Assembly (NCBI GenBank): GCA_036504235.1
Contig: DASXVN010000062.1
Coordinates: 1 to 54,088, forward strand
Direction: 5' to 3'
DNA from: Zipacnadum sp036504235
Lineage (GTDB): Bacteria > Armatimonadota > Zipacnadia > Zipacnadales > Zipacnadaceae
Length of the DNA: 54,088 nt
Shown: in pieces, positions 43,601 through 51,384 of the stretch
How the letters are laid out: each line of letters begins with the position of its first letter
How positions within the stretch are numbered: position 1 is the first letter of the stretch
Made by a program: the position numbers and the translations under genes
Notes under the pieces: model-generated
Database searches by the model: none
Told to the model about the DNA's origin: nothing
The model's input: only the letters and a program-made list of their open reading frames with translations

Positions 43601-44085
43601 CCTTTGGGGGCGGCTCGGGGCTGACCGCGGGCGGGTACTCGGCCGGGTTCGGGAGCAATAACAGCGGCTTCGGGAGTAGCGGCGGGTACGGGAGCAATAC
43701 CGGCTTCGGCAATAGCAGCGGCTTTGGGAGCGCGAGCGGGAGCGGCTCCTTCAGCGGGGGGCCCTTCGGCAACAGCAACACCTATGGCAGCGGCAGCCTG
43801 GGAAGTGGGGCCTTCGGCGGCGCGTTCGGCAATGCGGGCGGCGGCTCCGGCTATGGGGCCGGCACCTCGCTGCCGAGCGCGCCGACGCCGGGCAGCTTCG
43901 CGGGCGGGCTGGGCGATTTTCAGCAGCAGACGACCGAGGGGACCGGGACCCCCACCCTCGGCTGGAGTGCGCCGGGAGCCGGAGGGGCCGGCGTCCCCGG
44001 ACCGGGGCTGGGCACCGGCGGGGCGTGGTACTGGCAGGAAGGACTGTCGCGGTGGGACCTTTCCTCGGAGGACATATGGCAATGA
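40657..44085 (+). CDS. Large exported beta-rich outer-membrane-type protein with FG-rich tail
   Basis: A 1142-residue protein with a signal peptide (RLAVLLAGCLLLAPLAGHA). Two similar beta modules follow: one ending GTDYRVDYQTGELWFEP (about 212-228), the other with NNALIVLVDNVLQVESQDYDSYRS (split about 335-358). Then comes a long series of amphipathic strands with alternating polarity (about 385-945), like an outer-membrane barrel. Residues about 955-1080 are Gly/Ser/Phe/Tyr low complexity with GFG and GYG repeats. A palindromic repeat copy is read in frame at about 512-526 (SPPGPLSWQERG). The start is uncertain (40657 or 40687). It overlaps the next gene by 4-10 bases, so the two are coupled. 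Function is unknown; surface or pore protein. Confidence 0.75.
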   Translation: MAAERTPVQPMRRAGRLAVLLAGCLLLAPLAGHASDPLKTIQKALDRAGLFHGIQISGQNTMTLQQNFLQGAESAYTGQRWDTGNFYRQSSVHVEGPIWKEFGFQADISASGWGQNYSQWVLGYVGHDTAMYFGDLNVNLQGNEFASFSKSLQGWQLDQRLPGNGLMRAFYSQEKGYTRNQTFSGNNTSGPYFLTYTPVIEGSLRVKVNEQPQELGTDYRVDYQTGELWFEPTSGPPKIIPATSTIAVSYQSSGFNSAAGTVSGVRAEVPLAKGRGVVGLTVLRQDRPQAGGDTAGYQEDIYQGSGTTGPFDTNYRPIVANGATIIYKGKSLTLTNNALIVLVDNVLQVESQDYDSYRSIGRIIFRRAVPPTALVKVQYYYNLSPGANYPSLEIRGLDLSYKLSPELSLITQYASSAGGSSGAAGTALSTALNYSRPGLSLTTAFHSMQPTFSYMDSVGFYNQESGFESRLDWRANRYLTFYDAFSSMKTNTALSFGSTSGSLGPYAANAGAASPPGPLSWQERGRAGQNPYLQQTTGASSYEITTRRNSIGLGFDHPRYPKLQWSRDFMSNAGGTSGDSSYTTDRFNISHEFSPKLRAQAEWQFNVQDYLTGGGGASATSATNDSRQSQYSLTWSPSSALSLSANINTNRTSGATLSGTTVTPALAHATALQLSARWSPSSRLTVNLDRTSSTSDGTNSAVSPYALAATPLNPALYAALLPAQTATTTSSSLQDVSNTLGITYQLSDALSLGANYGQRKYTSGGTVGYLADSNQTTTNVFANWKVSPTLTLSTTAGTDNLKFLDAGRGAVTNNIYSATLNYQPAKVPWGVGLSLNRQTGSSPTYISFGDRQRYLMVGTNLLDVSTQIRYQMGAKSNLFCNLGLSNFSSGYSAFDKATAEMGYETEVLKTSRLSLGYRFIRNLAGTPTSPIFASTTTDQNYLANTFALTFSTSFSGGGGSSGGGFSAPSSSYGSGFGGGQSAFGGGSGLTAGGYSAGFGSNNSGFGSSGGYGSNTGFGNSSGFGSASGSGSFSGGPFGNSNTYGSGSLGSGAFGGAFGNAGGGSGYGAGTSLPSAPTPGSFAGGLGDFQQQTTEGTGTPTLGWSAPGAGGAGVPGPGLGTGGAWYWQEGLSRWDLSSEDIWQ
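42191..42234. repeat. Palindromic repeat inside a coding sequence (copy in the beta-barrel gene)
   Basis: A copy of CCTCACCCCCCGG plus the 25-base palindrome with arms CCCCCTCTCCTG (42207-42218) and CAGGAGAGGGGG (42220-42231). About 43 bases match the intergenic copy near 40131-40173. It is read on the + strand as SPPGPLSWQERG and preserves the frame. Confidence 0.88.
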
Positions 44086-46310
44086 GGATAACCTGGCAGC
44101 AACTAGCGGGAAGCCGACGAGTGGGGCTCGCGGGAGGGCTGCTGCTGGTTACGCTCGCGGCGGTCGCGCCCGCCGGGGCCTCGCCCTTCCGCACCCTGAG
44201 CAATACCCCGTTTGCCTCGCGCTGCAACGGGCCGCAGGGGGCCATCGTGGTCGCCGCGCCCGCGCCCGGACAGGTCTCGGCGCAGGCGGTAGGGGCGGCG
44301 GTGGCGAGCCAGCATAGCCTGGCGACCTTGCGCCGCGCGCAGTACTCCCTGCAGGCGCTGCAACGCGCCCGGGTCAAGAGCCCGGCGGCGGAGGTGCGCT
44401 TCCCCCGGCTAATGTACGAGGTCAGCGCCGGCCGCCTGGTGCTGCCGGAGCTGGCTAGCGTGCAGGCGGCGGGGACCGGGCTGGGCAGCCCCACCAATAC
44501 GCTCACCTTCACGTATGAGGGCTTCGCGGACGCCGATAAGGCGACCCTGCAGGCCTACCTGACCAACGCGTACCCCAAGATGGTCCAGGTCTACGGCCCG
44601 CCTGCCTTCAATATGACGGTGAACATCGTCCAGGACGCGACGATTCATCCGCTGCAGGGCGGCATCTACAACCCCTCCACCAACGAGATCCGGATTCCGC
44701 CGCTGAGCGGCAACTATCCGGAGGACACGTTCGTGCTGTGCATGCTGGTCCTGCATGCCTTCCGCGACGACGTGGCGCTGTACTACGACGCCTGGGAGGA
44801 GGGCATGGCGGGGGCCGCCGCTACGGTGATTCAGAGTATTCCGGGGGTGGCCGCCGGCTACAACCCGGTGGACCCGGGGCCCTTCTACGCCTGGTCGGTG
44901 TACGAGTGCCAGAACCAGCCGGCGCTGGGCAACAACACTTTCTACCCGGCCTCCGGCTTTAGCGGGATGCTGGTCTGGCGCATCTCCATGGCCCGCAGCG
45001 TGTGGCTCAAGTGCTGGGCCGAGGACAACAACTTCTTCCGCAACTTCAACCAGGCCTACTACGCGTCCTACGTGGCCGGCCTGCCGGGGGATGTGCCGGG
45101 GCTCAAAGATATCGCCGCCCAAGTCCTGCCCTCCGTCGAGAAGATGAGCTTCTACGACTGGTTCCAGCGGCAGTACGTGCTGGACACCTCGGTGCATACG
45201 GGCCTGAAACTGTACACCTGGAACGCCCCGCTGGAGGACTCGGTGCTGCTGCTGATCGAGCACTACCTGACCGGTCTGGAGGGCGCGGAAGCGCCGCGCG
45301 GGGGCACCGCCAACCTGATCTACTGGAACTACGACAACACGCTCAGCCTCTATTCCGAGGAGGGGAACGTGGTCTCGGTGCCCGCCAGCGGCGCCGGGGC
45401 GGGCGAGGGGCAGATCATCCCGGCCTTTGTCGCGGTGGGCGGACCGGAGCGGATCACCGTCCAGGTGGACCTCAACGGCCTGCGCGGGCAGTACCCGTAT
45501 GCCTATGGGGTGCGCGGCTTCAACCCCGGCGAGAACAATTTCTATGGCTGCATTATGGACGGACCCACCGCCACGCTGGACGTGAGCGGCGCCTATACCA
45601 AGGCGGGCCTGAGCGCCGCGCGCGGGGTCTGGGGCACGATCCTGGGCAGCGGGCGGCTCTCCCCCGGGCAGGTCACGACCATCGTCACCAACCCGCAGGG
45701 CCAGAAAGTCACCCGCGCCTACAATGTCGGCTGGGACTCGTACGCCGCCTTCCCCTCCGGGGGCGGGCAGGCCGCGCTGACCCATACCTTCACGCGCCCG
45801 GCCAATGGGGTGCTGATGATATCCCTGCCGATAGACCCGCTGCAGAGCAACGCGGCCACGCTGTTTGGCCTGGACCCCGCGGCGGTGCTGCTGGCGCACT
45901 GGGATCCCACGGCTCCGCCGGACGGCGCTTACCAGATCTACCCGCGCATGGACCCGATGGCGCCGGGGCGGGCGTACTGGGTGAAGCTGGCCACCGATGT
46001 GCAGGTGAACGTGGCGGGGGTGCTGCCGGCGGAGAACCAGGACTTCTCGGTGCCGGTGGGGCTAGGCTGGAACATGATCGGCAGCCCGCGGCGCTCCTCG
46101 GTGGCCGTCAGTTCGCTGAAGGTGCAGGTGGGGACCGCCACCGCGATTCCCTTCGCCGACGCGCTGACGCGCGGCTACCTGCAGACGGGGCTGTATCGCT
46201 ACGTGCCGGGGACGGGCTACCAACGGGCGGACACCGTGGACCCCTACGAGGGCTACTGGCTACGCTGCCTGGTGCCGGGAGGTGTGAGGCTGGTCTTCCC
46301 AGCCCTGTAA
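44076..46310 (+). CDS. Secreted gluzincin-like protein lacking HExxH
   Basis: A 744-residue exported protein (signal about 10-36). The central part resembles the peptidase-MA fold: VLCMLVLHAFRDD (His 227) sits where HExxH is expected, followed by DAWEEGMAG, which matches the downstream WxxEGxA motif. The catalytic Glu and second His are replaced, so proteolysis is doubtful. The C-terminal third holds beta modules ending in a GLGWNMIGSP / GYWLR segment seen in surface proteins. The start is 44076 (GGAGG 4 bases away) or 44082 (10 bases away). It follows the barrel gene with overlap and is 2 bases before the next gene, so it belongs to one surface-protein operon. Confidence 0.72.
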   Translation: MAMRITWQQLAGSRRVGLAGGLLLVTLAAVAPAGASPFRTLSNTPFASRCNGPQGAIVVAAPAPGQVSAQAVGAAVASQHSLATLRRAQYSLQALQRARVKSPAAEVRFPRLMYEVSAGRLVLPELASVQAAGTGLGSPTNTLTFTYEGFADADKATLQAYLTNAYPKMVQVYGPPAFNMTVNIVQDATIHPLQGGIYNPSTNEIRIPPLSGNYPEDTFVLCMLVLHAFRDDVALYYDAWEEGMAGAAATVIQSIPGVAAGYNPVDPGPFYAWSVYECQNQPALGNNTFYPASGFSGMLVWRISMARSVWLKCWAEDNNFFRNFNQAYYASYVAGLPGDVPGLKDIAAQVLPSVEKMSFYDWFQRQYVLDTSVHTGLKLYTWNAPLEDSVLLLIEHYLTGLEGAEAPRGGTANLIYWNYDNTLSLYSEEGNVVSVPASGAGAGEGQIIPAFVAVGGPERITVQVDLNGLRGQYPYAYGVRGFNPGENNFYGCIMDGPTATLDVSGAYTKAGLSAARGVWGTILGSGRLSPGQVTTIVTNPQGQKVTRAYNVGWDSYAAFPSGGGQAALTHTFTRPANGVLMISLPIDPLQSNAATLFGLDPAAVLLAHWDPTAPPDGAYQIYPRMDPMAPGRAYWVKLATDVQVNVAGVLPAENQDFSVPVGLGWNMIGSPRRSSVAVSSLKVQVGTATAIPFADALTRGYLQTGLYRYVPGTGYQRADTVDPYEGYWLRCLVPGGVRLVFPAL

Positions 46311-46312
46311 CC

Positions 46313-47497
46313 ATGAGAACACCCACCGGGCGCTCGCTAATCGCTCTTCTCGCCGGCCTGGCGCTGGTCGCGCCGCTGCTGGGCGGCTGCGGCGGGGGGA
46401 TCGGAAGCACCACGCCGCCGCCCACCACGACGGCCACCGTGATCGTGGAGGCGCTGATCGCGGGCACCACCACCTCGCTGCCGGTGCCGGCCACCATCGT
46501 GATCGGCGGCGTCACCGGGGTGACCGACCTCGCGCAGGGCTACGTGATTATCACCGGGGTGCCGCTGGGGAGCAGCGACCCGCCACAGCAGCCGCTCACG
46601 GCGACCGCGCCCGGCTATGTGACCGTCTCGCAGACGGTGACGCTCACGACCTCTTCGTACACCACTGTCAGCGTGGAGATGGCTCCGGCGGACCCGACGC
46701 AAACCGCGACGATCCAGGGGAGCGTGACCAGCACGCCAGGAGCGGCGCCGGTGGCCAATGCGCTGGTCTCCTTCACCCCGGACGGCAGCAGCACCGCGGT
46801 CTCGGGGTTTACCGACAAGGCGGGGCACTACAAGTTCGGCGGCGTCCCCATTGGCGTGGTCACCGCCCTGGCGCAGGGCGCGGGGTACCTGGAGGATCGG
46901 CACCAGGTGACGCTGCAGGCCGACTCCACCGGGACCAACCCGGCGGTCAACTTCAGTCTGCTCAGCGGCTCGACGCGGGTGCCGGTGGCCGGCTTCATTC
47001 TGCGGCTGGGTCTGGAGACGCCGGTCGCGGGGGCGCGCGTGACACTGGGCGACCAGCCCGCGGTCACCACCGGCGCGAACGGGCAGTTCTCCGTGGCCAA
47101 CGTGCAGGTGGGGAGCCGGCCGGTGACGGTGACCGCCAGCGGCTACGATGACCTGCAGCAGACGCTGGAGATCACCCCGGGGATGGGCCCGATCACGCTC
47201 TATCTGGCGCCTTCCTCGCCGAATCCGCCGGGCAAACCGTACACCATTACCGGGCGCGTGACTCTCCCGGGGCACCCGGACAACTCCGGGGCCATCGTCA
47301 GCGCGTTCAGCCAGGCGCTGGGGCAGGTGGTGGACTCCGACACGACGAACGCGGCGGGGGACTACTACCTGTTCGTCGCGCCGGGAACGTACCGGATAAC
47401 GGCGCAGTACGGAACGCACAGCATCGGCCGCGACGTGATCCTGCTGGGCGGCGGACGGGTGCTGACCGGGGTCAACTTTACTTTGACGGCGCCCTAA
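46313..47497 (+). CDS. Lipoprotein with carboxypeptidase-regulatory-like repeats
   Basis: A 394-residue predicted lipoprotein (LALVAPLLGGC lipobox, about residue 26). The mature part holds about four prealbumin-like beta domains of the CarboxypepD_reg type, with ATIQGSVTSTPGAAPVANAL, DKAGHYKFGGVPIG and PYTITGRVTLPGHPDNSGAI. Such domains are structural or binding modules, without an active site. The frame is open far upstream, but that part only shadows the previous gene; the ATG at 46313 begins a clear signal peptide. It is tightly linked to the gluzincin-like gene. Confidence 0.82.
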   Translation: MRTPTGRSLIALLAGLALVAPLLGGCGGGIGSTTPPPTTTATVIVEALIAGTTTSLPVPATIVIGGVTGVTDLAQGYVIITGVPLGSSDPPQQPLTATAPGYVTVSQTVTLTTSSYTTVSVEMAPADPTQTATIQGSVTSTPGAAPVANALVSFTPDGSSTAVSGFTDKAGHYKFGGVPIGVVTALAQGAGYLEDRHQVTLQADSTGTNPAVNFSLLSGSTRVPVAGFILRLGLETPVAGARVTLGDQPAVTTGANGQFSVANVQVGSRPVTVTASGYDDLQQTLEITPGMGPITLYLAPSSPNPPGKPYTITGRVTLPGHPDNSGAIVSAFSQALGQVVDSDTTNAAGDYYLFVAPGTYRITAQYGTHSIGRDVILLGGGRVLTGVNFTLTAP

Positions 47498-47508
47498 GTG
47501 GGTACACT

Positions 47509-48672
47509 GTGAAAGTGAAAACCATACTGCTATTCTTAGGCAAAGCGGTGCTGGCGCTGGTGGTGCTGGCGCTGGTGTTCAGTCTGGTGGCGGCCGACCC
47601 GACGACGCTCGCCCCCGGCGAGCCGGCTCCCGACGGCGCTCCCCGCAATCCGGCGGCGTGCCCCGTGCCCGCGGAGCAGGAAAGCCTGCTGGACGTCTTC
47701 GCCCTGGCGCCGGGCCGGCCTGGCTGGGCGCCGCTGGAGACGCTCTGGGGGCAGCAGTCGCACCGGGCGACGCTGGTGCGCTACCTGCGGGGCGGGCCGC
47801 CCGTAGAGCAGGCGCGCGCGGCGCTGGCGCTGGGCCTGACCGGGGAGGCGTCCGCCCGCGAGGCCCTGGCCAAGGCCCTGACCTCGCCCGACGCGACGGT
47901 CCGGGAGATGGCGGCGCTGGGGCTGGCCTACCTGGGGGACGAGCGGGGCGAGGCGACGGCGCGGCTGACGCTGGGGCGCGGCCCGGACTGGCAGCGGTAC
48001 CTGGCGCTGGTCGGGCTGTGGCGACTGGACACGGCGCCGACCCGCGCCTACCTGAGCGCGTCGCCCTCGACCGCGCCTTATCCCTTCCTGGGCGACCTGA
48101 TGACCACCGCGGCGCGGACCCGTCCCTGGACCCCGGCCGCCCCGGACACCCATCCCCCCGCGGTCTACGGCGTGCCGGTGAATACCATCTGGGAAGAACT
48201 GGCCGATAACCTGGTGCTGGCCACCGACTACTGGTGGCACCAGGGACAGTATGAGCAGGCGACCTATCTGCTGCAGATGGCGCTGTTCTTCTGCCCGGAT
48301 CGCGTGGACTTGTACGGGGATGTCGCCTGGCTGCAGTGGAGTCAGGGGCGTGACGAAATGGCTCTGGCTACGCTCCGGCAGGGGATCGCCGCCAACCCCC
48401 AGGACCCGCTGGCCCACTTCAACCTGGGGTTCCACTACTTCAACACCAAGCGGTTCACCGAGGCGCTGCCCTTCTTGTGTACGGGTAGGGAATGTGAGAC
48501 GTGGTGGGCGCCGGCCAACACCTACGCGCACTGTCTGGAGGTGTTGGGCAAGCACCAGGAGGCGGTGCAGGCGTGGGAGGAGACGGTGAAGCGCTTCCCG
48601 ACCGATGAACCGGCGCGACGGGCGCTGCAACGGCTGCGCGAGGCCCCGGCCGCCCCCGCGGCTACGCCCTAA
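47509..48672 (+). CDS. HEAT- and TPR-repeat envelope protein
   Basis: A 387-residue protein with one N-terminal hydrophobic segment (about 4-24; signal anchor). HEAT-like repeats follow (about 95-195; EQARAALALGLTGEASAREAL and similar), then three or four TPR units (about 235-375; QYEQATYLLQMALFFCPD, LAHFNLGFHYFNTKRFTEAL, KHQEAVQAWEETVKRFP). Both repeat types mediate protein contacts, so it may be a scaffold for the surface proteins encoded just upstream. The start is GTG, 11 bases after the previous stop. It converges on cdaR. Confidence 0.8.
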   Translation: MKVKTILLFLGKAVLALVVLALVFSLVAADPTTLAPGEPAPDGAPRNPAACPVPAEQESLLDVFALAPGRPGWAPLETLWGQQSHRATLVRYLRGGPPVEQARAALALGLTGEASAREALAKALTSPDATVREMAALGLAYLGDERGEATARLTLGRGPDWQRYLALVGLWRLDTAPTRAYLSASPSTAPYPFLGDLMTTAARTRPWTPAAPDTHPPAVYGVPVNTIWEELADNLVLATDYWWHQGQYEQATYLLQMALFFCPDRVDLYGDVAWLQWSQGRDEMALATLRQGIAANPQDPLAHFNLGFHYFNTKRFTEALPFLCTGRECETWWAPANTYAHCLEVLGKHQEAVQAWEETVKRFPTDEPARRALQRLREAPAAPAATP

Positions 48673-48690
48673 GGGCAGGGGCGATGGCGA

Positions 48691-49812
48691 TCAGCGGCGC
48701 GTAGCGCCCGGCAGCCGTCCTCGCTCGGAGCTACTCGAGAGCGGCGGTCCGCTGGGCTCGGCGCCGGCGCCGGGGGGATTGCCGCTCGGCGGGGGCTGGG
48801 CCTCGCCACCCGGGGGAGAGACGGTCCCGCCCTCCGGAGGCGTGGTCGGCTCGGTGCCGGCGGGAGACGAACTCTGCCCCGTGGAACGCACCGTCACCGT
48901 TACGGATATGGGCCCTACCTCCACGCGCTTGACGCCTTCCGGCAGCGCCAGGCCGGAGACAAAGACGCGGCTGCGCCGGACCTGCGTAATGTCAATCCTC
49001 TCGGTATGCACCCGCCCGAGTTGATCCAGCTTCTTCGGATCGCCAGTGACCACGAGACTGGAGGGGCTGACCGCGACGCCGACCACCTCATAGCCGGGCG
49101 CTGGATCCCCGATTTCGGCCTCCACGTAGACGGTCTTGCGGGCCAGGCCCTCGCGGGTAACCGAGAGCAGCACCGAGGCCTCGGGGGGCTCAATGGTTAC
49201 TCCACTCACGGGATTTCCGTCTTCGTCCTCCGTCTGCAGGCGCGGGAGGCACTCGGCGCCGACCGTGATCCCCTCCACGCTGCACTCCGCCACCACCCGA
49301 ACGACCTTCGCCACGGCGGCGGCTCCGCCCGTGACCTTCACTTCTCCCGGCCGCGTGTCGGAGACGCCCACCTGGTAACCGTTGGCCGGCTGGCCGGTCA
49401 GGCGCACCTCGACCTTGCGGGTGTCGGTCACCGTCTTGTCGAGGAACACCTGGACCTCGCCCGGGGTGATCGACTCCAGACTCAGGCCGTTAGGCAGGTC
49501 CTCCAGCGTCAGCCCCGCGCGGTGCTCACCGGGAGAGCGACCGGAGACGTCCGCCACCAGGGTCAGGCTACTCGGCGAGGTCTCCTCGACCACGCGCTGC
49601 GGGCCACTGAGGATCACGGTGGCGGTGGTCGGGCGGCAGCTTACCACGGTCAGGCCTTCGGGCGCGTTGCGCACCATCACGCGTACCTGGAATTTCTGGA
49701 CCACCATGGGGTTCTGCTTAACCACCACAAAGGCCCACAGGCACAGGGCGATGAAGAGCGAGAGCATCTTCAAGCTCAAGTTATGGCGAATTGCGTTAAT
49801 TAGATAGTGCAT
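48691..49812 (-). CDS. cdaR: YbbR-domain regulator of diadenylate cyclase
   Basis: A 373-residue membrane-anchored protein with one N-terminal TM (LSLKMLSLFIALCLWAFVVV, about 12-31), then several YbbR domains (about 36-310) and a Pro/Ser/Gly-rich tail (about 320-373). CdaR proteins bind and modulate CdaA from the outside of the membrane. It follows cdaA by 31 bases, the usual order. The disordered tail may reach the cell wall. Confidence 0.92.
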   Translation of the reverse strand: MHYLINAIRHNLSLKMLSLFIALCLWAFVVVKQNPMVVQKFQVRVMVRNAPEGLTVVSCRPTTATVILSGPQRVVEETSPSSLTLVADVSGRSPGEHRAGLTLEDLPNGLSLESITPGEVQVFLDKTVTDTRKVEVRLTGQPANGYQVGVSDTRPGEVKVTGGAAAVAKVVRVVAECSVEGITVGAECLPRLQTEDEDGNPVSGVTIEPPEASVLLSVTREGLARKTVYVEAEIGDPAPGYEVVGVAVSPSSLVVTGDPKKLDQLGRVHTERIDITQVRRSRVFVSGLALPEGVKRVEVGPISVTVTVRSTGQSSSPAGTEPTTPPEGGTVSPPGGEAQPPPSGNPPGAGAEPSGPPLSSSSERGRLPGATRR

Positions 49813-49843
49813 GGTTGAGCCTGGTTTCGGGATCGACCGACCG

Positions 49844-50659
49844 CTACTTGCGCCAGAAGAAGAACCGTTTCTCCGCGCGCTGGGCCTCGAACAGCTCCAT
49901 GAGGCGCTCGGTGAGTTGCGGCCGCTGCAGGGCGGGGCTGAGCGTACCGTTGAAGGCCAGCGAGATATTGCCGGTCTCCTCGGAGACCACCACGACTACC
50001 GCGTCAGTGCGCTCGGCCAGGCCCAGCGCGGCGCGATGGCGCATCCCGGTCTCGGTCGAGAGCCCGGGGCGCTCGGAATGAGGCAGGACGCAGGAGGCGG
50101 CCAGCAGTTGCCAGCCGTGGATCACCGCCGCGCCGTCGTGCAGCGGCGTGCGCGGGTTGAAGATGGTCATCAGCAACTCGACCGAAACGCGGCCGTTAAT
50201 GGTCTTGCCGGTGCGGATGATGTCCACCAGCGACTGGGTGCGCTCCATCACCATCAGCGCCCCGTGGCCCTTTTCAGCGAGGCGGAAGGCCGCCTCCACG
50301 ATCTCATTGATGACATCGGCCCCCGCCTCGTCCTCGGTGGAGCCCAGGGGCGAGGGGAACAGCCCGCTGCGGCCCAGGCGCTCCAGGGCCATGCGCAGTT
50401 CCGGCTGGAAGATGACCACCAGGGCGATGAGCGCCACCGGGAGGATGGCCCGCAGCAGGTAGTTGAGGGTGGGCAGCCAGGAGGAGACCATCAGGACGAG
50501 CAGCACCAGAGCCACGCCCCGGAGTAGCGACATGGCGCGGGTGGCCCGCATCAGCAGCAGGACCCGGTAGACCAGGTACGCGACAATGGCGACGTCCAGC
50601 AGATCCAGGACGCCGACATTGGGGAGCAGACCGGTTAGCGCGTGCCAGAAGTCAATCAT
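49844..50659 (-). CDS. cdaA: Diadenylate cyclase CdaA
   Basis: A 271-residue membrane enzyme that makes cyclic di-AMP from two ATP. Three N-terminal TMs (about 18-85) precede the DAC domain, in which the catalytic motifs DGAAVI (Asp175) and RHR (207-209) are intact. The end is a basic KRFFFWRK. In other bacteria c-di-AMP controls potassium and osmotic balance and wall metabolism. No c-di-AMP receptor or riboswitch was recognised in the window. It is co-transcribed with cdaR. Confidence 0.95.
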   Translation of the reverse strand: MIDFWHALTGLLPNVGVLDLLDVAIVAYLVYRVLLLMRATRAMSLLRGVALVLLVLMVSSWLPTLNYLLRAILPVALIALVVIFQPELRMALERLGRSGLFPSPLGSTEDEAGADVINEIVEAAFRLAEKGHGALMVMERTQSLVDIIRTGKTINGRVSVELLMTIFNPRTPLHDGAAVIHGWQLLAASCVLPHSERPGLSTETGMRHRAALGLAERTDAVVVVVSEETGNISLAFNGTLSPALQRPQLTERLMELFEAQRAEKRFFFWRK

Positions 50660-50715
50660 ACGTGGTCAGGAGCCTCGTCCGACGGTACGACTATAGGACA
50701 TACCCCGCGCCGGCG

Positions 50716-51384
50716 TCAACGCGGCTCGATCGGCGGCGCGGCCTTCGTCTCGTGCCGGTGCCGCAGGTACTCGACGATTCCCGGCACCAGAGAGATCAGA
50801 ATTACCGCCATGATCACCATCGAGAAGTGCTTCTGGACAATCTCCACGTTGGCGAAAAAGTGTCCGGCCCAGACGAACAGGCCTACCCAGAGCAGGTTGC
50901 CGAGGATGCTGAAGGCCAGGAAGCGCCGGTACCTCATGGCGCCGAGGCCCGCTACAAAGGGCGCGAAGGTCCGCACGATCGGCACGAACCGGGCGATAAT
51001 CACCGTCTTGGCGCCGTGCTTCTCGTAGAAAGCGTGGGTGCGGTCCAGATGCTTGCGGTTCAGCAGGCGGCTGGTGCCGTGGAAGGCCCGGGGGCCGACA
51101 AAGCGGCCGATCCAGTAGTTGCTGCTGTCGCCGCAGATGCCGGCCGCCCAGAGCAGCAGGAACAGGCTCAGGGGGTTGAGCGCCGACCCCGGCGCGGAGG
51201 TGACGGCCCCGGCCGCAAAGAGCAGCGAGTCGCCGGGCAGGAAGGGCGTGACCACCAGGCCGGTCTCGCAGAAGATCACCGCCGCCAGCGCCGCATAAGT
51301 CAGGGTGCCGTAGGTGGCGGTGAAGGAGGCCAGATATACGTCCAGATGCATGACGAGGTCGAACAGACTGCTGGGTAGTTGCAT
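50716..51384 (-). CDS. DedA family membrane protein
   Basis: A 222-residue polytopic protein of the DedA/SNARE-associated family. It has the conserved FCETGLVVTPFLPGDSLLFAAG (split about 38-59) and FVPIVRTFAPFVAGLGAM segments with the functional arginine and acidic residues. Relatives act as lipid scramblases or undecaprenyl-phosphate flippases and affect envelope integrity. It lies 56 bases upstream of cdaA on the same strand and could share its transcript. Confidence 0.92.
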   Translation of the reverse strand: MQLPSSLFDLVMHLDVYLASFTATYGTLTYAALAAVIFCETGLVVTPFLPGDSLLFAAGAVTSAPGSALNPLSLFLLLWAAGICGDSSNYWIGRFVGPRAFHGTSRLLNRKHLDRTHAFYEKHGAKTVIIARFVPIVRTFAPFVAGLGAMRYRRFLAFSILGNLLWVGLFVWAGHFFANVEIVQKHFSMVIMAVILISLVPGIVEYLRHRHETKAAPPIEPR

